This document shows, piece by piece, positions 1 to 8,837 of a stretch of 47,301 nt of DNA. How positions within the stretch are numbered: the first letter of the stretch is position 1; every line of letters begins with the position of its first letter. This DNA comes from Marine group II euryarchaeote REDSEA-S11_B3N4. GTDB taxonomy: Archaea; Thermoplasmatota; Poseidoniia; Poseidoniales; Thalassarchaeaceae. A model generated the notes under the pieces. It did not search any database and had not been told where the DNA came from. It saw nothing but the letters and a program-made list of their open reading frames with translations. The translations under genes were made by a program, and so were the position numbers. The stretch spans positions 1-47,301 of the forward strand of contig LURR01000002.1 of NCBI GenBank assembly GCA_001628485.1, in the 5' to 3' direction.

Positions 1-432
1 CACAGGGTTGTTAGCAAGGTTGTCATTACCAATTCCAGAGATGAGGTCCTGTTGGCCAAGGTTTCGAGAGGATTCTTCACAGGTTGCTGGACACTGCCTG
101 GGGGATTCGTCGACTATGGCGAGCACCCCCGTGAAGCGGCTGTAAGAGAAGCCCTAGAAGAGCTAGGCGTGGTGATTGACATACCAGACCCACTGAACAA
201 GCAGGCAAAAATTAAACATCCAGAAGGAGCAATAATCCAATCAAAAATCTTCAATGAAGAAGGGATAAATTGGATTTCATTCACTTACAAGTGTGAGGAT
301 GACTTGCAAGGACAAAAAATATCCCCCAAGGATGATGAGATAGAAGAAGCCAGATGGTTTGCAAAAGAAGAAGCCATTAGAGTAGCAGTTTCAGAATTCG
401 ATATTGACGCCATAAATGCGCATTTGCAATAA
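1..432 (+). CDS. Nudix hydrolase, 5' end outside window
   Basis: The frame is open to the first base of the window, so the start lies upstream. About 143 residues are visible. They contain a complete Nudix box ([20 protein letters not shown] followed by LGV), matching GX5EX7REUXEEXGU. The family hydrolyses nucleoside diphosphates linked to another moiety, using Mg2+ held by the Glu residues of the box. The strand before the box ([18 protein letters not shown]) and the C-terminal [11 protein letters not shown] segment are typical of small cytoplasmic Nudix enzymes of 140-160 residues, so little is likely missing. The substrate cannot be told from the sequence. The 3' end faces a tRNA gene on the other strand. 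Confidence 0.85.
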   Translation, partial: HRVVSKVVITNSRDEVLLAKVSRGFFTGCWTLPGGFVDYGEHPREAAVREALEELGVVIDIPDPLNKQAKIKHPEGAIIQSKIFNEEGINWISFTYKCEDDLQGQKISPKDDEIEEARWFAKEEAIRVAVSEFDIDAINAHLQ

Positions 433-465
433 TTTCACGGATGTTCTGAATTAGAAATTTTCGTG

Positions 466-543
466 TGGTGGGCCTGCCTGGATTCGAACCAGGGTCTATT
501 GCTCCCAAAGCAACAAGCATAGACCAGACTAACCCACAGGCCC
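466..543 (-). tRNA. tRNA-Pro (anticodon UGG), CCA encoded
   Basis: On the minus strand GGGCCTG (537-543) pairs with CAGGCCC (470-476) to form the acceptor stem. The anticodon stem GTTGC/GCAAT closes the loop TTTGGGA, giving anticodon TGG for proline. The T arm reads CCTGG-TTCGAAT-CCAGG. Discriminator A is followed by a genomically encoded CCA at 466-468. The D stem is weak, with G-U pairs, but the D loop GGT is present. No intron is seen. The body is 75 nt plus CCA. Confidence 0.9.
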
Positions 544-581
544 CTTAGCTCAAAGCGCACTTGTTGTGGTCATGAACTTTG

Positions 582-1019
582 CTAGACCCATCTCCATGAG
601 TCATTACTGCATCTAACTAAGATTCCCTCCAGTTCTGCGCCTCCAATGATGGATTCCCATGATTCTGAATCTAGACCAGCACTGTCTAATTCTCTTCTAA
701 TGGCGCTTAATTGTAAAACTCCGTGTTCATCGGTCGCACTACGCAATATTCTCCTGACCTTTTCCCTAATGCTAACGGGAGCTTGCTGTCTGCTTTCTTC
801 AATAGCAAACTTGGATTCGAGTCTTGATGACAGTTCTTTTGCGAGTTCTTTCGGAAGATTTGCATCAGAAACGGCATATGCCAGTGATCTTGAATCTGAG
901 AACTGTTGGACATTAGTCACTTCATTGGAGCCGCATATTGTACATTTTGGTTTGGTCCCATTTCTATGTCCGAAGGAATGGCCGCACTTACACCGAACTA
1001 GACACCAGTCGAGTCCCAT
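582..1019 (-). CDS. Zinc-ribbon protein, DUF5817-like, hypothetical
   Basis: A 145-residue protein with an N-terminal zinc-binding module: C10-x-C12 then C26-x2-C29 (CTICGS), followed by the QQFSDSR segment. This resembles the short archaeal zinc-ribbon family I know as DUF5817, a match made from memory of the pattern. The C-terminal half (REKVRRILRSATDEHGVLQL, then IRRELDSAGLDSESWESII) looks like a winged-helix or small helical domain. A nucleic-acid-binding role is plausible but not shown. The ATG at 1019 is the natural start. It is transcribed towards the tRNA-Pro gene and diverges from the small membrane protein gene at 1097. Confidence 0.7.
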   Translation of the reverse strand: MGLDWCLVRCKCGHSFGHRNGTKPKCTICGSNEVTNVQQFSDSRSLAYAVSDANLPKELAKELSSRLESKFAIEESRQQAPVSIREKVRRILRSATDEHGVLQLSAIRRELDSAGLDSESWESIIGGAELEGILVRCSNDSWRWV

Positions 1020-1096
1020 ACAAGGTGAGTTAATCCAAGGTTCATCACCTTGTCGTTAAAAAGATAACAAACATCTGCTCGGAGCAATACGAAAAT

Positions 1097-1366
1097 ATGC
1101 TCAGAAGCGTAATTGCGGCTGCGATTTCATGTTTAATCGCAATGATATCAGTAGTTATCATGATAGTTGAGGGGACCATAACCCCTGAAGCCTGGGCATT
1201 GCTACTGATTACGCCCATTCCTATTGCCGTGTCAATAACCACGAATCATGACTTGGTTGACGAAGCACCTGATTCTATGGAAGACTGGGACGAAGTTAAC
1301 GAAGAAGAAACAGCTGGGAATGTGGGCGATCCTGCTGATGCCGGTTTCGATGTTCCTGTGCTATAA
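1097..1366 (+). CDS. Small membrane protein, hypothetical
   Basis: An 89-residue protein with two predicted membrane segments (about residues 4-24 and 33-48) and an acidic cytosolic or exposed tail rich in Asp/Glu. I recognise no family. It ends one base before the stop of the convergent aCPSF1 gene, a tight packing seen elsewhere in this window and consistent with a real gene. The composition (hydrophobic helices, then acidic tail) and the ATG start support coding. The function is unknown. Confidence 0.55.
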   Translation: MLRSVIAAAISCLIAMISVVIMIVEGTITPEAWALLLITPIPIAVSITTNHDLVDEAPDSMEDWDEVNEEETAGNVGDPADAGFDVPVL

Positions 1367-3283
1367 TCAAGAAAGTCGAAGAGTCTCTAGATTTGCAGGC
1401 GCATATGTCTGTACCTTGAATTTCTCACGAAGACCCATTCTGAAGGCATTACAGGTCTGGGGATCGCCATGATGGCAGATGATCTTCCTTGGTGTTGGAT
1501 TTAGAGCCGAAACATAGTCCATAAGTTGGTTCCTGTCCGAATGACCGCTGAATCCGTCAATTATCACCATGTTGCAATTCACGTCGAGCATCAGTGTCTG
1601 TCCTTTGTCCATTAACGGAACGTGGGAATGGCCCTCCTGTAGCCTCCTTCCAAGGGTTCCAGAGGCCTGATAGCCTACGAAGCATAGGGTGTTCCCGGGC
1701 TCTGGTGCCCAGTGCTTGAGGTACTCTATGATGGGCCCGCCAGTCATCATACCACTGGTAGCTAGAACTATGCAAGGACTTGGATCGAGGAGAATTGTCT
1801 CACGCATCTCCCTAGAGTCTACCTGCTTGAACCAAGAGGAGTTGAAAGGATTCTCATCCCCACCTCTAAGCATGCTCTTCTTGAGCTCTCTATTTAGGAA
1901 GTTGGGATGACTTGAATGAATCGCACTCGCCTCGCTAATCATTCCGTCGAGCCACACAGTGACAGGTGGCACACGTCCTGACTTGAATAGCTCATCAATT
2001 GCCAGCATTACCTCCTGGGATCGTCCAACTGCGAAGACGGGACAGAATATCTTTCCCTTCCTACTAAGGGTGTCGGAGACGAGATCCTGGAGCTCCTGGC
2101 TAGCTTGATGCCTTGTGGGCTGAATGCTCTGAGGTCCGCCATATGTGGACTCAATCACGAGTGTGTCAACTTTTGGAAACCTTACCGTAGCCGCGTCGAA
2201 AAGCCAGGATTTCTCATACTTTATGTCGCCTGAAAACAAAAGTCTGTGCTCTGACTTTCCCTCTCCTATTTGCATGTAGACGCTGGATGAGCCCAAAATG
2301 TGGCCTGCATTCTCCATTGTCATCTTAATATCGGGAGCGATGTCCGTCTTGTCCCCATAATTCACATCTACAACGTGCTTGATGCACTCCTGTATATCGG
2401 CCTTGGAATATGGGGGTTCGTTACCCTCTGCTTGTGACACCTTGATGTAATCAATTTGGAGAAGGGTCATCAGATCTCTTGTCGGGGGCGTGCAATACAC
2501 TGGTCCCTTGTATCCATACCTGAAGAGAACTGGGAGCATCCCTATGTGATCCACGTGAGCATGGGTGATGACTACGGCATCTAGATTGTCCAGTGGTAGA
2601 AGTTCTGGTGCTGAGAAGAATGGCTGAACCTCGCTCTGGTTATTGGTAGGTTTTGCTCCTACATCTACCAGAACTTTGGACTCGTTAGTCGTGACCAAGT
2701 GCATTGCTCGCCCAACTTCTCGATATGATCCGAGTGCTGAAACTCTAACCCATGACTCCCCTGGCCTCTGAGGGCGATATATCCGTGTCCCGAATTTCTT
2801 CAGCAAGGACTTCCTCTCATCGGCTAACTCCTTGCGGTAACGACGGATGTCGTGCTGGGTTCTGCTCTCTCTGGCAGGAGCACGTTCTACCTTTACAAGC
2901 CAGCCAATTTCATCTCTCAACGAGTTGACGTGGGAGCCTTTCGGACCCACGGCCGATGATGGGTCATCGCATTCCAGAATAACCTCAGATAGCGCCGGAT
3001 CAAGCCACGTATTTCTGACCATTGCCTCGGCAGGAATTATTCTATTGACAGCATCGTGAACTTCCTGCTCATCGGATAGGATTTCTGGATGGGGCCGAAT
3101 TACAACCCTACGCTTCACAGATTTGGCAATCCTTACCGTTAGGCTCTCACCACCTCCTGAGAACTCCTTTGGCTGTTTTGTGATGATTGCGATAGAGCCG
3201 GCTTCCAGTGTTACTTCGTGATCTATACCATCGGGTACAATCTTCGAAATCTTCTTCTTTATGTCGGGCAGAGTCAAACGCAT
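1367..3283 (-). CDS. aCPSF1/FttA: KH-domain beta-CASP ribonuclease, archaeal transcription termination factor
   Basis: A 638-residue protein from the ATG at 3283; a TTG 30 bases upstream gives a less likely extension. The N-terminal ~140 residues are KH-like domains (VGPKG at about 112-116). The metallo-beta-lactamase core follows with HAHVDH (241-246), then SGDIKYE, ESTYGG, PVFAVGRSQE and the beta-CASP ATSGMMTGG, GFSGHSD and CHHGD motifs. This order and length match archaeal aCPSF1 (FttA), which cleaves nascent RNA downstream of U-rich tracts and mediates 3'-end formation. All metal ligands visible by eye are present, so it should be active. It lies directly downstream of psmB, a pairing common in archaea. 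Confidence 0.95.
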   Translation of the reverse strand: MRLTLPDIKKKISKIVPDGIDHEVTLEAGSIAIITKQPKEFSGGGESLTVRIAKSVKRRVVIRPHPEILSDEQEVHDAVNRIIPAEAMVRNTWLDPALSEVILECDDPSSAVGPKGSHVNSLRDEIGWLVKVERAPARESRTQHDIRRYRKELADERKSLLKKFGTRIYRPQRPGESWVRVSALGSYREVGRAMHLVTTNESKVLVDVGAKPTNNQSEVQPFFSAPELLPLDNLDAVVITHAHVDHIGMLPVLFRYGYKGPVYCTPPTRDLMTLLQIDYIKVSQAEGNEPPYSKADIQECIKHVVDVNYGDKTDIAPDIKMTMENAGHILGSSSVYMQIGEGKSEHRLLFSGDIKYEKSWLFDAATVRFPKVDTLVIESTYGGPQSIQPTRHQASQELQDLVSDTLSRKGKIFCPVFAVGRSQEVMLAIDELFKSGRVPPVTVWLDGMISEASAIHSSHPNFLNRELKKSMLRGGDENPFNSSWFKQVDSREMRETILLDPSPCIVLATSGMMTGGPIIEYLKHWAPEPGNTLCFVGYQASGTLGRRLQEGHSHVPLMDKGQTLMLDVNCNMVIIDGFSGHSDRNQLMDYVSALNPTPRKIICHHGDPQTCNAFRMGLREKFKVQTYAPANLETLRLS

Positions 3284-3338
3284 AATATCCCTCGTGTCAA
3301 GAAACCTAGGCAATTACTGCTCTAGGTCGGGAATGTAA

Positions 3339-3965
3339 TCAGATAGTCGAGAGGAGAGTCGCCACTTCCTCTTCGGATAGCTGTGTGAATCCAGTTTCGT
3401 TCGTGATGAATGCTAAGTCCATTCCGTTGCCACTTGCAGCGTCTCTCTGGGCTGATGCTAGAAGTGCCTTAGCAGCAAGTGATAGTGCTTGTTCCTTGGA
3501 CATGCCTGTTTTGAATTGGTCTTCGAGTACACCATACATGTAGGGACTTCCAGAGCCAGTTGCACAGTACGTGTCTGGGATAGAGCCACCAGCGGAATCG
3601 ATACTGTATACGCTTGGACCGGAGGAATCTACTCCTACAATCAGTAGCTGTACATAGTGTGGCCTTCCAGATAGGATGTTGGCAGTGAATGTGGCCGCTC
3701 CTTTTACTGTCATAGGCATGTCCCTTTTCAGTTCGAAGAGCTTCAATTCAGCGGCTAGAACGCGGGAAAGTGATTGGGCATGGCCAACCAGTCCGGCTGT
3801 AGTTAGAGCAATATTGTCCGAGATTCGGAAAAGCTTCTGAACCGACTTGTTAGCTATGAAATGCCCCATAGTGGCCCTGTGGTCTGCCCCTACAACAACC
3901 CCGCCGTCATAGGTAATTCCAACGGTACTTGTACCGGTCTTTATCGCGCTAGAAGTTGCATCCAT
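3339..3965 (-). CDS. psmB: Proteasome beta subunit (20S core)
   Basis: A catalytic beta subunit of the archaeal 20S proteasome. A short propeptide ends in KTG, and mature Thr1 is residue 12 of the protein started at ATG 3965 (a GTG at 3974 is possible). Counting from Thr1, Asp17 (in GADHRAT) and Lys33 (in KSVQKLF) fall exactly at the catalytic positions, so the subunit should be autoprocessed and active. The length, about 208 residues, is normal. The gene precedes aCPSF1 on the same strand with a ~55-base gap, and the alpha subunit gene lies 40 kb away at 43736. It diverges from sepF. Confidence 0.96.
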   Translation of the reverse strand: MDATSSAIKTGTSTVGITYDGGVVVGADHRATMGHFIANKSVQKLFRISDNIALTTAGLVGHAQSLSRVLAAELKLFELKRDMPMTVKGAATFTANILSGRPHYVQLLIVGVDSSGPSVYSIDSAGGSIPDTYCATGSGSPYMYGVLEDQFKTGMSKEQALSLAAKALLASAQRDAASGNGMDLAFITNETGFTQLSEEEVATLLSTI

Positions 3966-4116
3966 GGTAATCACCGGCGGAGTTGCCAGTGATATTCTCT
4001 AGAATCGACCCCTTATCAATGCGACGGGAGCCGGTCTTGCCGAATAGCATTAATTTTCGAAAAAACCTAAGCTCGTATTCAGAAGATATCAAGGCCACAA
4101 AGCATGTCGACAGATT

Positions 4117-4506
4117 GTGTCTGTAGAAGATGATGGCCCTAAGTGGGTAGAGATGCCCAGCATAGCGGACCAAAGTATGAGCATCATTGATCCAGGCGAG
4201 CCATACCATGATTTGGGCATGAGGTTCCCTGATGCCCCGGTACCCAGGTTGGATGGAGACGTCATCATTCACAGAGCAGTTCTAGAGGATGTTACCGGAA
4301 TTTCACAAATTATGGACTGGGTGTCTGACGGGGACATTGTAATTATCGAGATGTCAGATCTGATGTCTAGGGACATGGAACTACAACTAGCAGTCGGAAA
4401 AATCCAAGATTTTGTAGAAGACGACGTAAATGGCCAGGTGGTTCGACTTGGGAACACCCGACTCCTACTACTTCCTCCAACTTTTGATAGCGCCAGGGTG
4501 AATTGA
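4117..4506 (+). CDS. sepF: SepF-like cell division protein
   Basis: A 129-residue protein whose last ~80 residues show the SepF/DUF552 fold pattern: VIIHRAVLEDV, then SDGDIVIIEMSDL, KIQDFVEDDVNGQVVRLG and LLLLPPTF. In archaea with FtsZ, SepF anchors the Z-ring to the membrane. The usual short amphipathic N-terminal helix is not obvious from the GTG start used here. The frame is open upstream to 4054 and encodes a basic-hydrophobic stretch (KKPKLVFRR), but no ATG/GTG/TTG lies in it. The start is therefore uncertain. The zpr1-like gene follows after 3 bases, probably in one operon. Confidence 0.75.
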   Translation: MSVEDDGPKWVEMPSIADQSMSIIDPGEPYHDLGMRFPDAPVPRLDGDVIIHRAVLEDVTGISQIMDWVSDGDIVIIEMSDLMSRDMELQLAVGKIQDFVEDDVNGQVVRLGNTRLLLLPPTFDSARVN

Positions 4507-4509
4507 GAA

Positions 4510-5091
4510 ATGCAAAGTAAGGTAGATGCACCATGTCCCCAATGTCACGAAGACGGCGCATTGACGATGCTGGCAATGAGTTCCGAAATTCCATACTTCG
4601 GAGAACATACACAAATAACTGTAATTTGTGAATCATGCGGTTGGAAGCATACGGACTTCATTCCCTCGGACGGTGAGAAGCCCGGCTACTCATCTTTAAT
4701 CGTAGACGAACCAGAAAAATGCTCGGCAAGAGTGGTCCGATCTTCATCCTGCACTATCAGGATACCTGAATTAGATTTGGAGGTCTCACCGGGCGGTTCT
4801 TCCAGTGGTTTTGTGTCAAATATTGAAGGGGTCATAAATAGATTCGAAGATGCTGTAGGCTCTATTATGAGGGGGAACTCGGATGATGAAAAGGTACTAG
4901 ACGCGTCTATGGAACTGTTGGAGGGACTGAGAAAGATGAAAGACGGAGGTTCTCATTTTCTTATCGAGCTTCTGGACCCAAGAGGCAGGAGCCAGATAAT
5001 TCACAGTGATGCAACCATTAGGGAGCTAATGGAAAACGAGAAGCAGTCTTTGGACATGGGGCCAGAGGTTCCAGTTTTCGACATTCGCTAA
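4510..5091 (+). CDS. ZPR1-type zinc finger protein
   Basis: A 193-residue protein with CPQCHEDGALTM and, 30 residues later, CESCGWKHTDF: the Cys4 zinc finger of the ZPR1 family. The following beta domain carries the characteristic acidic and hydrophobic strands (RSSSCTIRIPELDLEV). Eukaryotic ZPR1 has two such modules; the archaeal form has one, as here. Eukaryotic ZPR1 is an EF-1A folding chaperone. Whether the archaeal form does the same is unproven. The gene follows sepF by 3 bases, and its stop overlaps that of the convergent trpS by 4 bases. Confidence 0.85.
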   Translation: MQSKVDAPCPQCHEDGALTMLAMSSEIPYFGEHTQITVICESCGWKHTDFIPSDGEKPGYSSLIVDEPEKCSARVVRSSSCTIRIPELDLEVSPGGSSSGFVSNIEGVINRFEDAVGSIMRGNSDDEKVLDASMELLEGLRKMKDGGSHFLIELLDPRGRSQIIHSDATIRELMENEKQSLDMGPEVPVFDIR

Positions 5092-6470
5092 ATTGCATCA
5101 GGAGCGAGGAAATCGGCTATACTATCCTCCATCTGATCTCTTCTTTGCTTAATATCAATGAGCCAGTCTGTGGCCCTGTCAATACAAATTTGCTTCACTT
5201 CTCCGGCCAGCATCCTGCCGCTTTCATATTCAGACTTGACCTCTGCTAGGGCCGCATCGTCACTTTCGAAGAAAAATTGCAGATACTGGTATGCCACGTC
5301 CTTTGAGACATCCCCTCCTAGCCTTCTGTGCTCTTCCACCGTGGGTTGTCCACCGCTGATTGCCCGCTTCACCTTCCTCTCCATGGATTCAATTTCGTCA
5401 TCCATGAAGATTGTACTCTCGGGTTTAGATGAAGACATCTTATCACCAGTCATCCCTACAGCGAATCTGTGGTAAGTGGAACATGGGGGCATTAGCCCTA
5501 GGCCACCCAAATCCCTCTCAATTTGGAGCAACATTATCCTAATTCTGGAGCGATCCCCCATTGTTGCGCCGGGAATCTCGATTGTTCCATGCTTGGGATT
5601 AGACTTGATATCGGAAAATCCTAGTTCAGCAATTGAGTCGACAATGTTTCCAACGAGCTTTGCCCTAGAATCCATATCTATCCTACCAGAGTGGGAAACC
5701 CCCATCTCTGCCTGATTATCTTCCTGGACTGAAAGAGCCACGGTGAGCCCTCCAGACTTCCTCTTCTTCACATTAAACCAGTTCGTCTTCTGAGTTATGT
5801 CTCTGGTCAATCTCAGATGCGGATCCTGGTCAACCCCTACTGGCACAACTATTGGCCTTAATCCTCCGAAATCATCCAATTGAGGATGTACAATATCTCC
5901 AACCTGTACAAGAGGCGCCTGGACGTGAGCCAGATTTGTTCCTCCACCAAATCCGTATATCGCGTCTAATTCCGATAGGTTAGTACGTTTTCCTAGAGTG
6001 AAGGCCAGTCTCTGAACTTCAGGCCTAGAGCTCTGAAAGTATACGCTAGTCTTGTCAGAGTCCAAGCCCAATGCAGCATAATTCAACACGTACTCGCGTA
6101 ACGCCGTCTCCCTTCCATTAGAAAGAGGGGTCCCTCTAGTCGCAAGTGCCTCCAAGTCGGCAACGGCAACGGTTACGTCGGCACCCTGCTCCTGAAACCA
6201 GCGAACCTGCTCTATAACCATGCTATGTCCAAGATGCATCCTGCCGCTGGGCATTAGGCCGGTAAGAACTCCGAATGGATCCCCCTTGGTTATCGAATCC
6301 GTAATCACGTCCAAATCCCTGTGTGCAAATACTATTCCTCGTCTATGCAACATTCCTGGATTTGGAACAGACCCGAGTTCCATTGGAGTCAAGCCGAATT
6401 GCTCGATCATTCTATCATAGTCGGTAGATTGCTCAGAGGACCAAGGATCAATGTTACCTCCCCCTACCAT
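5088..6470 (-). CDS. trpS: Tryptophanyl-tRNA synthetase (archaeal type)
   Basis: A class I aminoacyl-tRNA synthetase of 460 residues. The HIGH motif appears as PSGRMHLGHSM and the KMSKS loop as DKMSSSKPES. The N-terminal extension before the Rossmann fold and the segment VDQDPHLRLTRD are typical of archaeal/eukaryotic TrpRS rather than the shorter bacterial enzyme. It charges tRNA-Trp in the cytoplasm. The ATG at 6470 gives a normal length. The gene diverges from the saccharopine-dehydrogenase-like gene across about 100 bases that must hold both promoters. Confidence 0.94.
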   Translation of the reverse strand: MVGGGNIDPWSSEQSTDYDRMIEQFGLTPMELGSVPNPGMLHRRGIVFAHRDLDVITDSITKGDPFGVLTGLMPSGRMHLGHSMVIEQVRWFQEQGADVTVAVADLEALATRGTPLSNGRETALREYVLNYAALGLDSDKTSVYFQSSRPEVQRLAFTLGKRTNLSELDAIYGFGGGTNLAHVQAPLVQVGDIVHPQLDDFGGLRPIVVPVGVDQDPHLRLTRDITQKTNWFNVKKRKSGGLTVALSVQEDNQAEMGVSHSGRIDMDSRAKLVGNIVDSIAELGFSDIKSNPKHGTIEIPGATMGDRSRIRIMLLQIERDLGGLGLMPPCSTYHRFAVGMTGDKMSSSKPESTIFMDDEIESMERKVKRAISGGQPTVEEHRRLGGDVSKDVAYQYLQFFFESDDAALAEVKSEYESGRMLAGEVKQICIDRATDWLIDIKQRRDQMEDSIADFLAPDAI

Positions 6471-6561
6471 GAATTGCGGCTTGTATTACACCCAATCAAA
6501 GCATCGCTAGATTTCGCTCTAAGAACTGCGAACAGTTACAACGAATAGCGAACTCGTCTAC

Positions 6562-6567
6562 GGTGAT
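6562..6567 (+). promoter_or_regulatory. Shine-Dalgarno site for the 6570 gene
   Basis: GGTGAT, two bases before the ATG at 6570, is complementary to the 3' end of archaeal 16S rRNA. It fixes this start. Confidence 0.55.
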
Positions 6568-6569
6568 AT

Positions 6570-7670
6570 ATGGCTAATATCCATTGCTTCGGAGTGGGGC
6601 TCGTCGGTTCCTATGTTGCAGAAAAGTTAGCCAAGTCAGGCCACAACGTACACGCATACGACCCACAACCGTTCCGTGTTTTCGGAATTCCTGGTGTGGA
6701 GGTGCATCACCTCGAGAAGGATGAGAATCCAATAGATTTGATGTTAGATATGATTGTACACCAAGATGGTTTCGAATTCAATCCACTTCAGGATATCGTA
6801 GTGAACATGCTGCCGGGAGACATAGGACACTCGAGTACAACAGCTCTCGCGGAGCTTCCCTGGAGAACGGTGGATCTCAGCTTCAGCGAGTTTACTCCGG
6901 ACAGAGATGACGATAAGGCCAAAGAATACGGTGCAAGAATCCTATGGGATACAGGGATAGCGCCCGGTCTGTCAAACATGCTTCTTTCCAGAGCATACGA
7001 TGAAATGGGCCCTCTAGAGAAAGGCGAAGTTCGAGTTGGTGGAAACCCAACCGGACCCACTGGAGGTTGGAATTACATGGCTCCATTCTCTCCAATAGAT
7101 GTGATTGCTGAGTACACCAGGCCGGCTAGAGTAATCAGAGGTTCAGAACTGGTCACATTGCCTGCATTATCAGAGAGGCATGAGATCGAAGTCAATGAGA
7201 AAGGAACCATGGAGGCATTTCTCACCGACGGATTGAGGAGCGTGTTGAACACTATACCCGCAGAAGAGCTTTCAGAATACACAGTCAGGTGGCCTGGGCA
7301 CATCCAGATGTTCATCAATAAGACAGAGAATGCAGAGATTGACCTTGAAAGGATTACTGCAGAGTGGCAGTATAACGAAAAGACTCCCGAGTTCACATGG
7401 ATGGAAGTATTTGCCCAAGGAAGAGATGGCACCAGCATGAGGTGGACTGTCCAAGATCATGGTAGTGATGACGGCCACTCAATGGCACGGTCGACCGGGT
7501 TAGTAACAATATGCTGCATAGAGGAGTGGTTGAATGATCCAGAGATGCTGCCACCAGGGGTGCACCCCCCCGAGGCAATGTCGCCCGAATCTGTTAGAAG
7601 AATCGTTAGTAGGTTGGTCGAAGAGGGTGTGGAGATCCAAGGACCTATCATTACTCCTCCTGACCAATAG
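6570..7670 (+). CDS. Saccharopine dehydrogenase-like oxidoreductase
   Basis: A 366-residue NAD(P)-dependent oxidoreductase. The N-terminal Rossmann fold has GVGLVGSYVAEKL (GxGxxG) and an acidic residue after the second strand (HAYDP). The central segment with DTGIAPGLSNMLLSR is the hallmark of the saccharopine dehydrogenase / lysine 6-dehydrogenase family (consensus GxxPGxxN). The C-terminal part carries the family's alpha/beta catalytic domain. It probably acts on an amino-acid substrate, but lysine-ring dehydrogenase and related roles cannot be told apart by eye. A strong GGTGAT site precedes the ATG. Its 3' end overlaps the convergent membrane-protein gene by 20 bases. Confidence 0.85.
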   Translation: MANIHCFGVGLVGSYVAEKLAKSGHNVHAYDPQPFRVFGIPGVEVHHLEKDENPIDLMLDMIVHQDGFEFNPLQDIVVNMLPGDIGHSSTTALAELPWRTVDLSFSEFTPDRDDDKAKEYGARILWDTGIAPGLSNMLLSRAYDEMGPLEKGEVRVGGNPTGPTGGWNYMAPFSPIDVIAEYTRPARVIRGSELVTLPALSERHEIEVNEKGTMEAFLTDGLRSVLNTIPAEELSEYTVRWPGHIQMFINKTENAEIDLERITAEWQYNEKTPEFTWMEVFAQGRDGTSMRWTVQDHGSDDGHSMARSTGLVTICCIEEWLNDPEMLPPGVHPPEAMSPESVRRIVSRLVEEGVEIQGPIITPPDQ

Positions 7671-8763
7671 ACATCATGCTGCCGTCTTTTTTCACTAGGA
7701 AGTATATGGATGCAGGCACCGCAATAATCATTGATACTGCGAATGCGGGGATAATCCAGCCAATCCCCTCTTTCTCTGGCCTTTCGACTAGCCATGTAAA
7801 AGAAAGGATGGATTCAGGGAAGTCTTGTGTCCATCTGAATAGATTCGATGTGTGATGACCTACTATCGTTACGCCATGATGTAGATCATTGAACGTACTC
7901 ATAGGAATCGTTTCGATTGCATCGGCTGAGCTATCTAATTCTATTGTGATGTTTGTTCCTGGGGCCTGGGTTAGAAGCATACCTGTTTCAATCGGCCTCC
8001 AACCGATTGAGAGATCTCTCGAATCTGGTGGAATCAGAGGAATCTCAGCACCGTTGGAGTCGGAAACAGATACGACATCCTGCTCGAACTGGAGCATGAT
8101 CGTTCCTGGGACGTTCCACCTTTCCGAAGGGGGAGATGTTGAAATTAGAACTGATCCTTCTGAGATCACCGAAATAGCCCGTCCGGATATTCCGTGAAAA
8201 TGCCATTCTCCCCATGTGGTGAACCATACCTGCTGATTCTCTAACCAAGATATAACCTCAGCATCATCCCTCACGCGGAAGTCTCCAACCCTTGCCCTCC
8301 AGTAAACAGAGACTAGTGAGTCCTCCTCCGCCAACTCAAGCAGTTCTATGTCGGCAACTCCCTTCTCTAGACTACCACCGTTCCTCACCATAGAAACGAT
8401 TTCATCTGGTACTTCTTTCAGAGAATCTCCAACAATTACGAATCCGGAATCTATCAGCGAGTCAACTGTATCCTGATCAAGCACGTCGGCCTCTATTCCG
8501 AATGAAACAGGATCGCTGCCCCATTTTGAGGAGTCTGTCAGTCCTGCGAGATAATCCCTGCATCCTGGAATTACCCAGTTTTCCTCTATGGTATCAACCC
8601 CCTCAAAACCGTGGCACCCGAATTCATCACCTTGTTCCAATCTCTCAGGGCCGATTATGTTCGTCAGCCAGGTATCGGTCCCCCATTCCCCAACAGCAGA
8701 TGGCGCAATAATTGGAGAGAGTAGAATCAGACCTAGTGAAAGGGCCCAGCATCTGCTGTGCAT
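7651..8763 (-). CDS. Secreted, C-terminally membrane-anchored protein, unknown function
   Basis: A 370-residue protein. An N-terminal signal peptide (hydrophobic residues about 6-22, cleavage probably near AVG-EWG) is followed by a ~310-residue external domain rich in beta-strand patterns with few Lys. One membrane helix (IIPAFAVSMIIAVPASIYFL, about residues 335-355) and a short basic cytosolic tail end the protein. It has type I topology. Only two conserved-looking Cys occur in the external part (FGCHGF and IPGCRDY). I recognise no family. It is the likely surface product of a lineage-specific gene. The start ATG at 8763 diverges from plsC, leaving a ~75-base shared promoter region. Confidence 0.75.
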   Translation of the reverse strand: MHSRCWALSLGLILLSPIIAPSAVGEWGTDTWLTNIIGPERLEQGDEFGCHGFEGVDTIEENWVIPGCRDYLAGLTDSSKWGSDPVSFGIEADVLDQDTVDSLIDSGFVIVGDSLKEVPDEIVSMVRNGGSLEKGVADIELLELAEEDSLVSVYWRARVGDFRVRDDAEVISWLENQQVWFTTWGEWHFHGISGRAISVISEGSVLISTSPPSERWNVPGTIMLQFEQDVVSVSDSNGAEIPLIPPDSRDLSIGWRPIETGMLLTQAPGTNITIELDSSADAIETIPMSTFNDLHHGVTIVGHHTSNLFRWTQDFPESILSFTWLVERPEKEGIGWIIPAFAVSMIIAVPASIYFLVKKDGSMMSIGQEE

Positions 8764-8837
8764 GGTACTAACCAGGCATTATGCCACTTCAACATTTCAA
8801 CTGTAAAGTATGAAACTGAATACTCGGTGGCGTTGAT

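Noticed and set aside
646-1059. 137-codon open frame on the plus strand opposite the zinc-ribbon gene
   Set aside because: It runs antisense to a gene with clear Cys motifs and shows no protein features. The other long antisense frames, such as those opposite metG, purB and rrp4, were rejected for the same reason.
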